From the NCBI RefSeq assembly GCF_001625215.2, contig NC_030389.2, forward strand, positions 42,025,454 through 42,089,453: DNA of 64,000 nt. The letters are read 5' to 3'. The stretch comes from Daucus carota subsp. sativus (lineage: Eukaryota; Streptophyta; Magnoliopsida; Apiales; Apiaceae). Below, piece after piece: positions 33,128 to 55,136 of the stretch (position 1 is its first letter; every line of letters begins with the position of its first letter). A program made the position numbers and the translations under genes. A model generated the notes under the pieces. The model was not told where the DNA came from. It saw only the letters and a program-made list of their open reading frames with translations, and did not search any database.

Positions 33128-33135
33128 GTTACCGC
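33128..33135 (+). other. Right 8-bp target-site duplication of the hAT MITE
   Basis: GTTACCGC, identical to 32268-32275. Confidence 0.9.
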
Positions 33136-33805
33136 CTCCTTAAATTATGTCGCACGCATAAAGATTAAAAAGAATTATTATGTGCACGTTAAAATCATAC
33201 ATGTGCTTATATATAATGATTAATTAATTATATAAATTAATAAATAATGTATAAATTATTATACCAATATGAGTAAAGTAACACCTGGCACTAGCTGAGG
33301 CACCTTCCTCCACAGCTGTTGTCGAATAATCATCTCCTTCTTACGTATTCTATTTTATTGAAATTCACAATCTTCTTTAAAACAAAACAAGAAAAAAATA
33401 AAATCAATTTCTGAGTTTTTCTGTCAAAATCTTGAATCAGACCCACTTCAAATCTTGATTCTGGTGGTCAAATCTCTGCATTTTTAGCCACTTTAGTATT
33501 GAATTTCAAGAACCCATGTTTTTTTCTGCCTAAAATTTGGTGGAATTGTGAAAAGATTTGATTTTTAATCATTCAAATCACAAAAGATTTGATTTTTTAA
33601 GCTACCCAGTTGAGTGTTTTTTGAAGGGGTTGTAGTTTGAGGCCTTTGAGAGGAAGACAAGCTATCTTTTTGGCTTTTGCTTTAATCTTTGATCTCTGTT
33701 TTTGAGCTCAAGGCACTTATTTGGAATGTGTGTGTATAGTTTTGTATGAATTTGAGGAGAGTTGAATATAGTCATATACAGTAGATAATCTAATAAGTGG
33801 GCTAT
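33136..33805 (+). promoter_or_regulatory. Promoter and 5' leader region of the GBA2-type gene
   Basis: This 670-bp stretch between the hAT element and the start codon has no other gene. The last 450 bp are T-rich and less repetitive, as in a plant 5' UTR. No TATA box or motif can be assigned with confidence. Confidence 0.3.
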
Positions 33806-44549
<10,744 letters not shown>

Positions 44550-45594
44550 TTAAACATATCCTCGCCGTGTGGCAATTCCCTGTGCTCCCTTGTCTGGAAA
44601 TTGCGTCACTTGTAGCAATGTCTAAGGCGACAGTTGTTGAACTTCGTAAAAAAGTGTCGCGACAAAGTTGTTCCTGCTGTTAGGACGTGCTACAAAAGAT
44701 CTAGTGGTAGTGTTAAAAGAGGTCTAGGGTTTTCCTGCTCCTGCTGTTGGGACGTGCTACAAGAAGTTTAGAGTTGATTGCGGTAGCTTTGAAAGAGATC
44801 TAGAGTTTAGTATTGTTACATTCCATTCCTTATTTGCTCAAAAATTTGTAAAAATCAGATCACTCACGGGGAACTCGTCCGCCACCTTCATTGCATTTGC
44901 ATCTCTGTTTTTTGTTGTCAACTGTCATATTCTCTCAGAGTTTGCTTAATCTTGGATTGGCGACTCATTGTGGCTCTCACAGTGGAATAAAAAAAATTAG
45001 GGTTGGACACGATTCGGATCGGATCAATTAGGTTAGTCAGGTTACGAAACTAAAGTCGAATCAATCGCAAATAGCGGTTTTATAAAATCGATCACAACCA
45101 GATTTATGCGGTTTGATTTACTGTTCAACCATTTATTATGAATATATAATAATTTAAGTTAAATAAATTCAGATTGTTATACATTTTAGGTCCAATTCAT
45201 CAGTGTTACTGTGTTAGACAAATGTAAATATATGAGTGAGAGTAAATGAGTGATGATGGATGATAAACTTTGTCCGACCGTGAGCACGGTTTGAGAGTAA
45301 ATAAGTGATGATGGATGATAATTTTGTCCGACCGTGAGCACGGTTGGATAACTCAAGTGGTTAAGAGTTTATCCTCTATCGTTTAGGCATTAATTGATAT
45401 GGTTGAGCGTATCAAATGCGTCCCAAAAGAAATAGGCCTAGTTGAAATGGGACGGGGATATATTTTTAGATAGAACACAAAGAATATACATATTTCTACT
45501 TAATGATTAATATTTTTAAGGAAGTTGAAATGTAGTTAGGCATGTAGAAAATGACTATTTCTGATTTATCTAGATCTCAAATGAATATTTTACA
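44550..45594. other. Region between the GBA2-type and NET2 genes, with local repeats
   Basis: The GBA2 3' UTR shows a diverged duplication of a block like CCTGCTGTT(A/G)GGACGTGCTA (about 44669 and 44742). A 55-bp tandem repeat lies at 45238-45346, followed by a tRNA-like stretch. No coding frame. Confidence 0.5.
45238..45346 (+). repeat. 2 x 55-bp tandem repeat
   Basis: GAGAGTAAAT(G/A)AGTGATGAT... starts at 45238 and 45293; each unit ends with the palindromic CCGTGAGCACGGTT. Confidence 0.93.
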
Positions 45595-48500
45595 TCAAGG
45601 GTTGGACTTTTTTGAAGGTTGCATGTAAGAAAGAATGGATTGCTTCTTCCTTCTCTCCTTAACACCAAATATGAATGAATGCAGGGGAACTCGAGGCCTG
45701 TTATTAGACCTCAATGCTGCCTTCTCTGTCAGCCCGAATTCGTTATCGAGTCTTCTTAGAGTAATCTCACACTCAGTTTGCAGTGAAAACACATGATCCA
45801 TCCCTGTCTGCAACTCCTCATTCACCTTATTGTTCTCTTGCTTCATGTTCAGAATCTCACCTTGAAATTTTGCAGCTTGATGGCTGCTGAATGTGATCTC
45901 GTCCTCCTCGACGCCTTCCTTCAATGCAGACGTTATTTCTTGCTGAATGTTGCATAAGGATGAGAATCTGCGTTGGAGTTCTTCCTTGAGTGATTCGCTC
46001 TGTTCTAGCCAGAGTTTTAGGCCTGCTTTGATCTCGTTGAGGTGCTTGAAAACTGCGCGAACTTCTGATTTTATGTCTGCGTGAACTTCATCTGTGGTGG
46101 ACTTTTTGTCTGGCCTTGTCTTGAATGATGATATTTCATCCTGTAAGTCTCTGATCTCGTTCTTGAATTGCTGGACTTTTTGAAATGTGGCACTGAACCG
46201 TAGCCAGAAATCAAGATTCTCATCGAGGATGGAATCAATCTGGCTCCTTAGCATTTCCTCCACTGGTGAGAGTGGTTTAGGACTGACCGGAGTCTTGATT
46301 CCATCCTCGGGTACATCTTTTGGAGGAGAATGTGGTACTTCGCGTTCAGGCAAGGTACTTGTTTCTGGCGCGTTTTCTTGCAACTTTTGCCTCAGAGAAT
46401 GGATCTCCTGGTCCCTCTTAGCAACAGCTTTTTTCAGTTCTCTTACCTGTAGTGTTGTTTGAAAGAGGTCATCATTTTTGTTCTCCTGGTTGAGAAGCTT
46501 CTTCTTGACATCTTTGTAGTTTCGTAAAATTGTAGTGTATTCTTTCATAAGAATCTTTTCTTTGTCTTCTAAACCATTCAGGAGCAACTGCGGCCAGTTC
46601 AGGTCCTCCTTAGGCTCTTCATCTTTGTTTGATGTTTCGACGTTGGTTGGCTTCTCTGTGGATTGGGACAGACCTTCCTTCTCTGCCTCATCCGGTTTAT
46701 CATGTCTTTCTTCGTCTTCATCACTCTTTTGGTCCAGAAAAGGTAATGTAATCTGATTCTGTTTAGTTGTATTTGTATCTGCACTTATTTCTTCTGTCTT
46801 TGAAGCATTGGAGGTCATCTCACTGTCGCCACCTGATACTCCTAGTTTTTTGTCATCCGATGCTTCTTGTGTGATCCGCTCTTCCTCTGCATCTGGCTTT
46901 ACGTTTTGAAGCTTCTCAGATAGTTGATCAAGGCTACTACGAGCCTCATTGAAATGTGTTCGAAGGCTAGTGTTGTATATCACAACATTCTGGTTTAGAT
47001 TATTGAGCCCTTTAAATTTGTCTTCCAAATTCTTTACTCTATTGCTCAAATGCTGTTGGTCATCTGCCAGAGTCGCTTTATCATCTTCCAAGTGTCGAAT
47101 GTGTGAGTTCAGTTCACTTGCTTCTGTTCTCAGCCTGTCAATCAAAGCAGTCTGCGATGAAACTAAACTTTCCAGGTTGATCACCGTACTGACAAGATTG
47201 TCAATCTTATGAGCCATTTCTGTCACGGTGATAGATTTAGCAGCAATTTCTTCTTTAAACTTATCTCTAAGTGCCTCCAATTTCTGTCCCTCGGGGCCAA
47301 GTTCATCTTGATTTTTGACATTAAACTCTTTAGCTATTGCCTCTGGATCATAATGCTGATCCGGTCTAATTTCATCATCGTCAGTTTGATCAGGGAAAAA
47401 CTCTTGTTTAAGTAATTTCAATCTCCGACGAGCCTCCTCAAGTTTCTGGCTCTCTGCTTCAGCTTCCACACTAGACTTCATTTGCTTACTTTGCAACTGA
47501 GCCAGTGTGTCGTGGCAAGACTTAAGCGCTGCTTTTGCCATCAAAGTTCTTGCATCATTGTCTTCAATTAGGCTTCCGATACCAAACTCTTCTTCCAACC
47601 TACTAACCTTGTCATGTTTCTCCGTAATCTCATTCTCAATGCCATTGTACTTTTCAATTCCACTTTCATAAGAACTCTTTACATACTCCTTCACAGTCTG
47701 CAATTCCAAGATATCTTTCTGAAGCTTGTCAATCTCTGCAAATGCTTCGGCCTTTGTCAAACCAGACTTGGGAGGCGCCTTAGGTTTAATCTGAGTATAT
47801 GTTGGTTTTGTCTTCTGATGATGTTTCTTTGAGGCATCTGTCACAAACAACTTTTTTGGAGCATCTGGAACCTTAGGAACATTTGGAGGCGGCGGTCCCT
47901 GTGGCAAGTCTTTTGGAGGTTTTGCAGCAACAAAATCATCATCATCGTCGTCGTAATCATCCATAGAATACTGGACTTGCTCTGGTAGACAAGTAGCAAT
48001 TGTGGTGTTGGCTTTCTGTAAATCTGTTGATAACTTGTCATATCTTTCTGCTAAAGCTCTGAAAGCACGGTAAGCTTCTTCGACGAATTCTATCAACTCA
48101 GGCCTCCTTTTGTAGTACATTTCTGCCTTCTGGATAAAGGAGTCTCCATCCTCTTGAAATAGCTTTAGCACATACTCCACCTTCTCATCCATATCTAGAT
48201 CAATAAAATGTTCAAGGAATTAGATTTGCATTGTTTTCAATAGAAATAGAAAAGATTTCTGTTTCTGTGCATGTATGATTCGAAACTCTTAGGCTGCGTT
48301 CATTTGGGTGGAATGAAATTTGTACTCTAAATTGGGGGTGATTATAGAAAATGTCTATAACTTTGATTCCTTTCATCGTTCCATTCGAACTATTTGAACT
48401 AAAAATCTAACTGCATGTTTCAAAAAGAATACTCATTACATTTTTCATCATGTTTTCCCACGATCTTCATCTTAAGAAATTTGGACTCACTCATATTTAC

Positions 48501-48696
48501 TCAGTATTATCTCGTATTTCCTTTTTTGTCCGTCAAACTTCTTTATAATTTTTCGTTTCAGTCCGTTCAAGTGAACGCAACCTTAAATTGTGAGAACATT
48601 ACCTTGCATGCTTTGTTCCAGCCATCTAGACTGTTTGGTTCTGATATGACTAGCCCACCACCATGAATATGCATTGCTTGCAGCCCTCTGCAACAT
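45595..48696 (-). CDS. NET2: NETWORKED 2-type actin-binding protein (NAB domain, coiled coil)
   Basis: Two exons on the minus strand, 48696-48603 and 48194-45595; 897 aa. Exon 1 supplies the Trp-rich start of the NAB (KIP1-like) domain, AASNAYSWWWASHIRTKQSR. Exon 2 continues it (EKVEYVLKLFQEDGDSFIQ, AEMYYKRRPELIEFVEEAYR). An acidic linker with a poly-Asp run and a Pro-rich stretch follow, then long coiled coils over most of residues 190-480 and 600-900, typical of NET2. In Arabidopsis NET2 proteins are pollen-enriched and link actin filaments to the plasma membrane through receptor-like kinases. Without exon 1 the long reading frame would look like an ordinary coiled-coil protein. Intron 1 carries a Tourist-like MITE. 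Confidence 0.93.
48292..48582. mobile_element. Tourist-like MITE in NET2 intron 1
   Basis: The ends are inverted, GGCTGCGTTCATTTG and (reverse-complemented) GGTTGCGTTCACTTG. TTA flanks both sides (48289-48291 and 48583-48585). It is 291 bp and non-coding. The TTA duplication is consistent with PIF/Harbinger-type mobilisation, though the termini differ from the Harbinger at 9250. Confidence 0.75.
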
Positions 48697-51600
48697 TTTT
48701 GCATCCGCCTAATTTTTGCATATATATAAAAAACAATTGGTAAAAACAGGATGATTGAAAAACTTGACAGTGCAGGATGGAAAGTGATCAAAGTGCATGC
48801 CAGAAAAATAGCAAGTAACTTATAACTAGGTAGAAAAAATCCAACTAACACAGGAGAAGCTTGTTAATTATTTTACAGGTGCATGGCTAGGAGATCCTTT
48901 CTGTACCGAATTTCACGTAGAAGTTGACAAGCTATTATACATTTATACTCCTTGATTTCACTTTCGGGCATTTATTCTTTTTTTTTTTAAAATGTTTTTC
49001 AAAACCCAAAAAGGGAAAGAAAATCATAAATTATGAAAATATCTTCCGCGTTTAGAGAAAAGACTCCATGTACCGCGATTCTCACAAGCAATGTCTAAAA
49101 GACCAGAATCGGGAGAAATGACCTGAAATGTCACTTACTAACGCACAATAGTTCAGTGTTTTGTTTTTGGAAAAAAAACGCTACATCTTATTACATTTAG
49201 ATCTGAAAACACAGGTTTAGGATTTTAAAATGCCAAATGATGTGGTGGTAAAAGTTAAAAGATGGATGAACGCTGCATTTTGAATTGTAAATGATGAATT
49301 TCAAATGACATGAGTTGTCATTTCAAACTATCAGATTTATACTAATATTTGAATGTCGATTTCAATGAAATCCAAATCTCTAAATTCTTAAGAATTTCAA
49401 TGAAATCCAAATCTAATATTTGAATGTCTCGATTTTAATCTAATATTTGAATGTCTCGATTTTAATGAAATCCAAATCTAAATTTCTAAGAATTTCAGTG
49501 AAATCCAAATCTAAATTTCCGAATATATTATTAGATCAAATCCACAACATGTCATAAGATTGTTTTGGATTACAAAATAATATTTCAAATATATTTTTTG
49601 ATAACGATATTTTGAAACTTATGCTGAACGAAAAAGTGTGGTAAACTGGGTCTCACCAAGGCCAACTAATGAGGGAGCAATCGAAAAACTATGAATAATA
49701 TTCAAACAAAAAAAATAATCTATATAACAAAAAATAAGTGAAAATTAAAGAAAAAATATAGAAATATACATGTGTGTGTTATACTCAGAAAATTCATATT
49801 TGCTTTGTTGATATCTCTATATCTAATCTTAATAGTATTTCCAATTTAGTAATATGAAATAATAACAAACTATGATTGCACATCTATAATAATAGAACCA
49901 AATCTAATATATAAATTAATATTTAATTGAAATCCCAAAACAAAATGGAAAATTCACAATTTTTTCGGTCCTTAATCAGTGTAATAGCATAAAAACAGAA
50001 AGATAAACTTTTTAATGATTATACAAATATTTATGAATCAAATTTGACAAATTAAATACTATAACAAAACTAATATATTCAACATCTCATATTATAACTT
50101 CATAAGTAAAAAATTTAATTTAAAATTTTTATTATATGAACACCACAAGTTTAATTTTAATTTAAATGTTTAGATTTTTTTTTAATGTACATAATTTATT
50201 AGATAAAAATTAATAACAAGATAATAAAATATTTTGATTTATCTTTAAAATGATGTTACATATTTTTCTATAATCATATTTTAAAAATAAAGATAAATAA
50301 TTAAAAAAATTAAGATTTTCATCATTTTAGATTGTAGCATTCTTAGTTATGAATTATGATACCAATAAATAACAATTCAATTAAAAAATGCACTTAAAAT
50401 ATTTTTATTATTGTGGGGCCAACGACTTTGGCAGCGGAATGTACGTGAATAGACCCCTTCGAAATTTGTGCGCGATTTTCTCCGTGTTTGTACGCTTTGC
50501 TTCTTCACTCACGCTTAGTCTTAGTGGGACCCGGTGAACATTAAACTACACATAAAATATTAAACTGACCCACAAAATTGTGCTTCCCCATGTGGCCCCT
50601 CAAAGAGAGAATCCAATGTTGAATGTTCTTCCACTGCGTACATAGGTGCTTTGGTGTTTTTTCTTTCGGTTTTTCGATAGCTGATCAGCTTAATTATAAT
50701 ATAAAAAAATAGTTTATTGAAATTTAAAATAAAAAAATAAATTTATAAATTGATGAATGGTGACATTGTTCTTTTTTAATTGAACAGAAAAGATAAAACA
50801 ACTCCTTTCAAAAAGTAATCTTTTTTTGACACACAAGTAATTTTATTGATCGAAAGCATTGACCGGAATTCAGTTGGGACAAATTCTCGAACTGTCAACT
50901 ACAATCTGACTGGGAAACAAAGAACGAGCTAAATAATAGCCGTTTTATATACACATAGCTTAACATCTAGTATATTCAAATTTTTTGATCCAAAAAATAT
51001 TATAATTACATATCGAGCAATCCAATATACATCCTTGTGAAACTAGTAACATAACGATTAACCTTCACATAACCATGATTTGTAGCCTAACATTCAGAAC
51101 TATCAGTTACATCAACTGATATTGGAGCAACATGCCCCCAAAATATGAACAAGTTTTTGTTGTGAAAGTTGAGCTCTTGCGATCTCCACCACCCGTAAAT
51201 TTTCGACAACCGTACGGAACACACACAAAACATAATATACAAACATACCAAAAATTTGAGCACGACTAAGAATCTTGATAACAAGATACTCAACAGGATC
51301 TTATAGATCTTGATTTTATGAAAAAACTGAAATATGAAAGAGAGGATGGAAGATCGAAAATGACTTAATCGGTGAATGGATCAAGATTTAAAAGATGGAG
51401 AAGTGGCGGTTAGAATCCAGATTACGGGAGTCGACTCTCAAAATTGAAGATGTAGGGAGAAAACCCTAACTATATATTATTGATTAAAAGTAGTCTTTTT
51501 GTTTTAATTGTCCATGAATCTGGTTTTCAAGTGGCCTTAAATATGAAGGATTATTTACGGGTGCCAACCGTCAAGAAAATAACTTAACAAGTTGGAGTGA

Positions 51601-52587
51601 TAGCAGCAAAAAGGCTTGCTGATGGCAATTAAACTGCTAGGACAACATCTCTATAACAAAACCCAGTCTACAAGTTGAATAAAAAGAAAAGCTTTAGGAA
51701 GGAGTAGAAAACAAGGAAGATGAAGAAAATCCAGAGTTCAATGCAGACGATTTGGTGGATTCTGACGTAGATACCTCCCTTGCTATTAGTTTGAGCTATC
51801 GATCGTAATTATTATCTCATACAATCTTTATTATTGAATCAAAATCGTAATTATTATCTTACAGATCTTTATCAGTGAATCAACGCTTTCAAAATTCAAC
51901 AGAATAATATGCTGGAAACTAAATTACACCAAAACACATAAAAATACACCAAACCCTCGCGAGGAGAGAATGAAAAAATTCAAATAAATTGAAAATAAAA
52001 CTTATTCAAGATTTAATCAAACAAACGCTACAACCTAGAAAGGTTGAAATCCTTACTTCTACCGTAGTATTTCTGGGAACAAAGAATAAGGCAAAAAACA
52101 GTTAATTTAGAATTTTATATAGATGAAAACCGATAAAAGTGTTCGGTGATACCTAAAGAAAAAAGAGTCCGAGAGGTTTTATGATTTCGAGAGAGATAAT
52201 AAAATTGAAAAAAGGTACACTTATTAAGTGCAGTAATATTTACATATTTTTTCTGTATTGCAATTTTAATATATCCTCAAAAATTCAAAATTCAAAAAAT
52301 ATATTTCTACAAGCTTAAAAGTAAAAAATATATTTCTACAAGCTTAAAAGTGCTCGGATATAACTCCAACAAATTGAATGGAGTAATTTTTTTAACAATA
52401 CAAGCTTATTATATATCTTACAAATTGGTATCTGATGTTTCAATAAACCCACTATTGGGCTATCTAGTCGTGCCCAATGGAGCAGTTTAATAAAACACAG
52501 TTAAAATGATTTTTCTCCAGAACTATAATCCTAATATATTGCTATCGACACAGCACGAGACATAATAAAAGTAGCGTACATCCCCTC
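48697..52587. other. Gene-free AT-rich DNA between NET2 and the KRP gene
   Basis: The two genes are divergent here. The first few hundred bases probably hold the NET2 promoter. From 49200 to 50400 the DNA is very AT-rich with simple repeats. A block at 50820-51480 is less AT-rich but has no usable reading frame or defined ends. No RNA gene was seen. Confidence 0.5.
49345..49525 (+). repeat. Short interspersed direct repeats
   Basis: TTTGAATGTC(TC)GATTT and AATGAAATCCAAATCTAAAT recur three or four times in shuffled order over about 180 bp, as if by slippage. Confidence 0.7.
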
Positions 52588-52759
52588 AAAAACTGTCATT
52601 TTCTCCTCCTCTCTCCTCCGAACTCTGCACACACACTAAAAACACACACTTACTCTCTCTCTAACCGAACCACTCCACCCCTCTCTTCTCTCTCTAAAAC
52701 ACCCAGAACCCACCTCAATCTTCATGAAAAATTAAACCCCGAATCAAGAAACTTCAAAA
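52588..52759 (+). promoter_or_regulatory. CT-rich leader of the KRP gene
   Basis: A pyrimidine-rich tract (CTCCTCCTCTCTCC, CTCTCTCTCTAACC, CTCTCTTCTCTCTC) directly precedes the start codon. CT-rich tracts near the transcription start are common in plant genes (Y-patch) and this fits a 5' UTR. The transcription start itself is not visible. Confidence 0.4.
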
Positions 52760-55136
52760 ATGGGCAAGTATTTGAGAAAATCGAACACAAAATGCGAAGC
52801 ACCACAGCACAATTCCCCTCTTGGAGTGCGCACTCGGGCCAAAACCCTAGCTTTACAAACCCCATCTGATTATCTTCAGCTAAGGAGCCGCCGCCTTCGG
52901 AAAATTGTAATTGGGGCTGATTTGAAGAGACCCAGAAGGCAAAACCCCAATTTTCGGGCAAGATTGGGAGATGGGTCGGTCAATTTCGGGTCGGGTTGTG
53001 TGGAGGAGAGCGAGAAAGCGGGCCAAAATAAAGTGGAGGGTGGAATTGAGGGCTCTTTTGGGGAAAATATGGTGGATTTTGATGGCAGAGAAAGGTGATT
53101 GTGTGTGACTGTGTGTGCGTTGAGTTTATTTATATATATTTTGTGTTATTCTTTCCTTTATTAATAATCTGTTTTTTCAGCCTTAAAAAATTGATCTTTG
53201 TGTTCTTTGAACTAATTTTTTTTAGGATTGTTTTTTTCCTTTGTTTTATGGAATTTGTAAGATCAATACTCGTCTACCTTGGGTTTTCTAATGGTTTCTT
53301 TTATTGTAATGTAACATGCTCAAAGATTGTATCATTTTAAGGGTTTGTATGAAATTATATGTGGTATATGTTTCATGGTTTTTTGATTTCTTTTAGACTG
53401 CGATATGTGTCAAAATCTTAAAATTTTGCCTTTTGGTATTTCTAATATGTGATTTTTTTTATAGAACTGCATGTTAGTCTTGATTTGATAATTCTTTATT
53501 TGTGGAACAAAGATGAATAAGTTAGCCCCTTTAAATTTATAGTAGCAAAGAGCTTAAAAGCTAAATATAATAGACCAAAGATGCAATAAAAATGCTTCCA
53601 TGCTTCTCTTTTCAATTTGCTCCTATGGTATATACTTGGCCCTGTGGTTGTTGTAATTGCATATTTTTTTCATGTTTTTATTGCTCTTCATAAACTGTAG
53701 TGCCTTCTTTGCTCTGTTGCTGTAGTTGTAGATCAACATTTTTGCTGTTAAATTTATTATATCCATTATTCGCCTTTCAATTCGGCTGAATCAACCATGC
53801 AATTATTACTTCAAATTTCCTAATCTGTCTAAAATACCCTTTGATTCAACAAAAAATTTGTATCATGGTGCCATCACTTTTCACCAATTTCCTTATATCT
53901 AGAAAAAATTGAAAGAGATAAGTTATTATAAGAACTTACAATCACCTCTCTCTTTCATCCATTATTAGTTCTTTATTTATTTGTTTGAGACTGCAATTGT
54001 CCTACTTCATCCATAATTTGGCTGTTCTGCTTATGTGGCCTTTGTTACAAATTTTTTAGCTGGTTTTGCAATTAAGCTGTCTAGCTTGTTGCTTTCCCAT
54101 CTTTGTGGTTTAGGCCATTCTTTCTTTGGCTACATATAGGAGAAAGGTAATGAATGCATTATATGTTCAGTTTTCTTATGTAGGTAAATATGGTAGGGAT
54201 TGCGCTTATGCATGTTGCTTCGAAGTTAAATCTTACCTTTCTGTACATGTACAATGCCTTTTTAACATTAAATTTTTATTTTTTTTAATATGATGTTGAT
54301 TGCTACAGAATATAAGTATTCACTTTCGAAGTCCTTTTTTCTACAAATTACATTGTGAAGTCATGGTGAAATCAAAAGCTTTCATTACCTTAGCAATAGC
54401 ATGAATGAATGCAATTTGTTTTTGGGTCCTTAAATTTCAAAAGGCTATAATGATTGGTAGGCCATGAACCAGTTAAATTGTAGGCGGGGCTACCCTGCAT
54501 GATTGCTTCAGTGGATGAGGGATGTAATAAAAGTTTATCTGCCTTTTCTTTTTGTTTCCTTGTTTTATAATGTGTCCAGTGAATCCTGTGGTCCTTGTAA
54601 AAACCAATTTATGCTTCACTTCAATTTTTTGGTTCCTGAAGTTTCACAATTGTATTGGTGCTTTGTAGGAGCTTTTGTTACAAAGTTTATCGTACATGTA
54701 CATGTTCACTAATCTTGGATGCTGTAACTAATTGTTTATCTAAAATAAATTGTGTTTGAGGGCAGGGGTACAAGGGAGACCACTCCATGCAGTTTGATAC
54801 GGGTTCCTGACACTGTAGGAACCCCTAGTTCTACTACTAAATCTGTGAACATGACTGACGGCAATCGGACAACACCACAAAGTTTAGCTGGAAGAGACAT
54901 ACCAATGGCAAATGACATGGACACATTTTTCTCCAGTGCTGAAAAGCAGCAGCAAAAGGAATTTGTAGAGAAGTACAAAATTTATCCTATAGCATTTTTG
55001 ATATATCCTTGGATTCTTTTATATGATACCATAAGCTAACACGTAGTCCACACATTATATTTTCAGGTACAACTATGATCCTGTGAACGATAAGCCTCTT
55101 CCCGGACGTTATGAATGGGTTAAAGTGGACCCGTAA
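52760..55136 (+). CDS. KRP: Cyclin-dependent kinase inhibitor, KRP/ICK family
   Basis: Three exons, 52760-53094, 54766-54972 and 55067-55136; 203 aa. The N-terminus has MGKYLRKS and GVRTRAKTLALQ (residues 22-33), then YLQLRSRRLRK, both conserved in a subset of plant KRPs. The C-terminus, split across exons 2 and 3, has FFSSAEKQQQKEFVEKYNYD and PVNDKPLPGRYEWVKVDP, the Kip/CDI signature that binds CDK and D-type cyclin. The middle is Ser/Thr/Gly-rich and likely disordered. KRPs block CDKA-cyclin activity in the nucleus, restraining G1/S entry and favouring endoreduplication. The exon 2/3 junction falls inside the kinase-binding motif, so reading through the donor would lose it. Confidence 0.96.

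Noticed and set aside
46187..47832. Several plus-strand frames of 68-91 codons
   Set aside because: Opposite the continuous NET2 coding exon; Ser/Phe/Leu-rich as expected from antisense of coiled-coil codons.
50820..51480. Less AT-rich block considered as a LINE or gene 3' end
   Set aside because: No reading frame, terminal poly-A with target duplication, or family motif could be shown.
53095..53340. 81-codon Phe/Leu-rich frame after KRP exon 1
   Set aside because: T-rich intron sequence directly downstream of a good donor; hydrophobicity comes from T runs.
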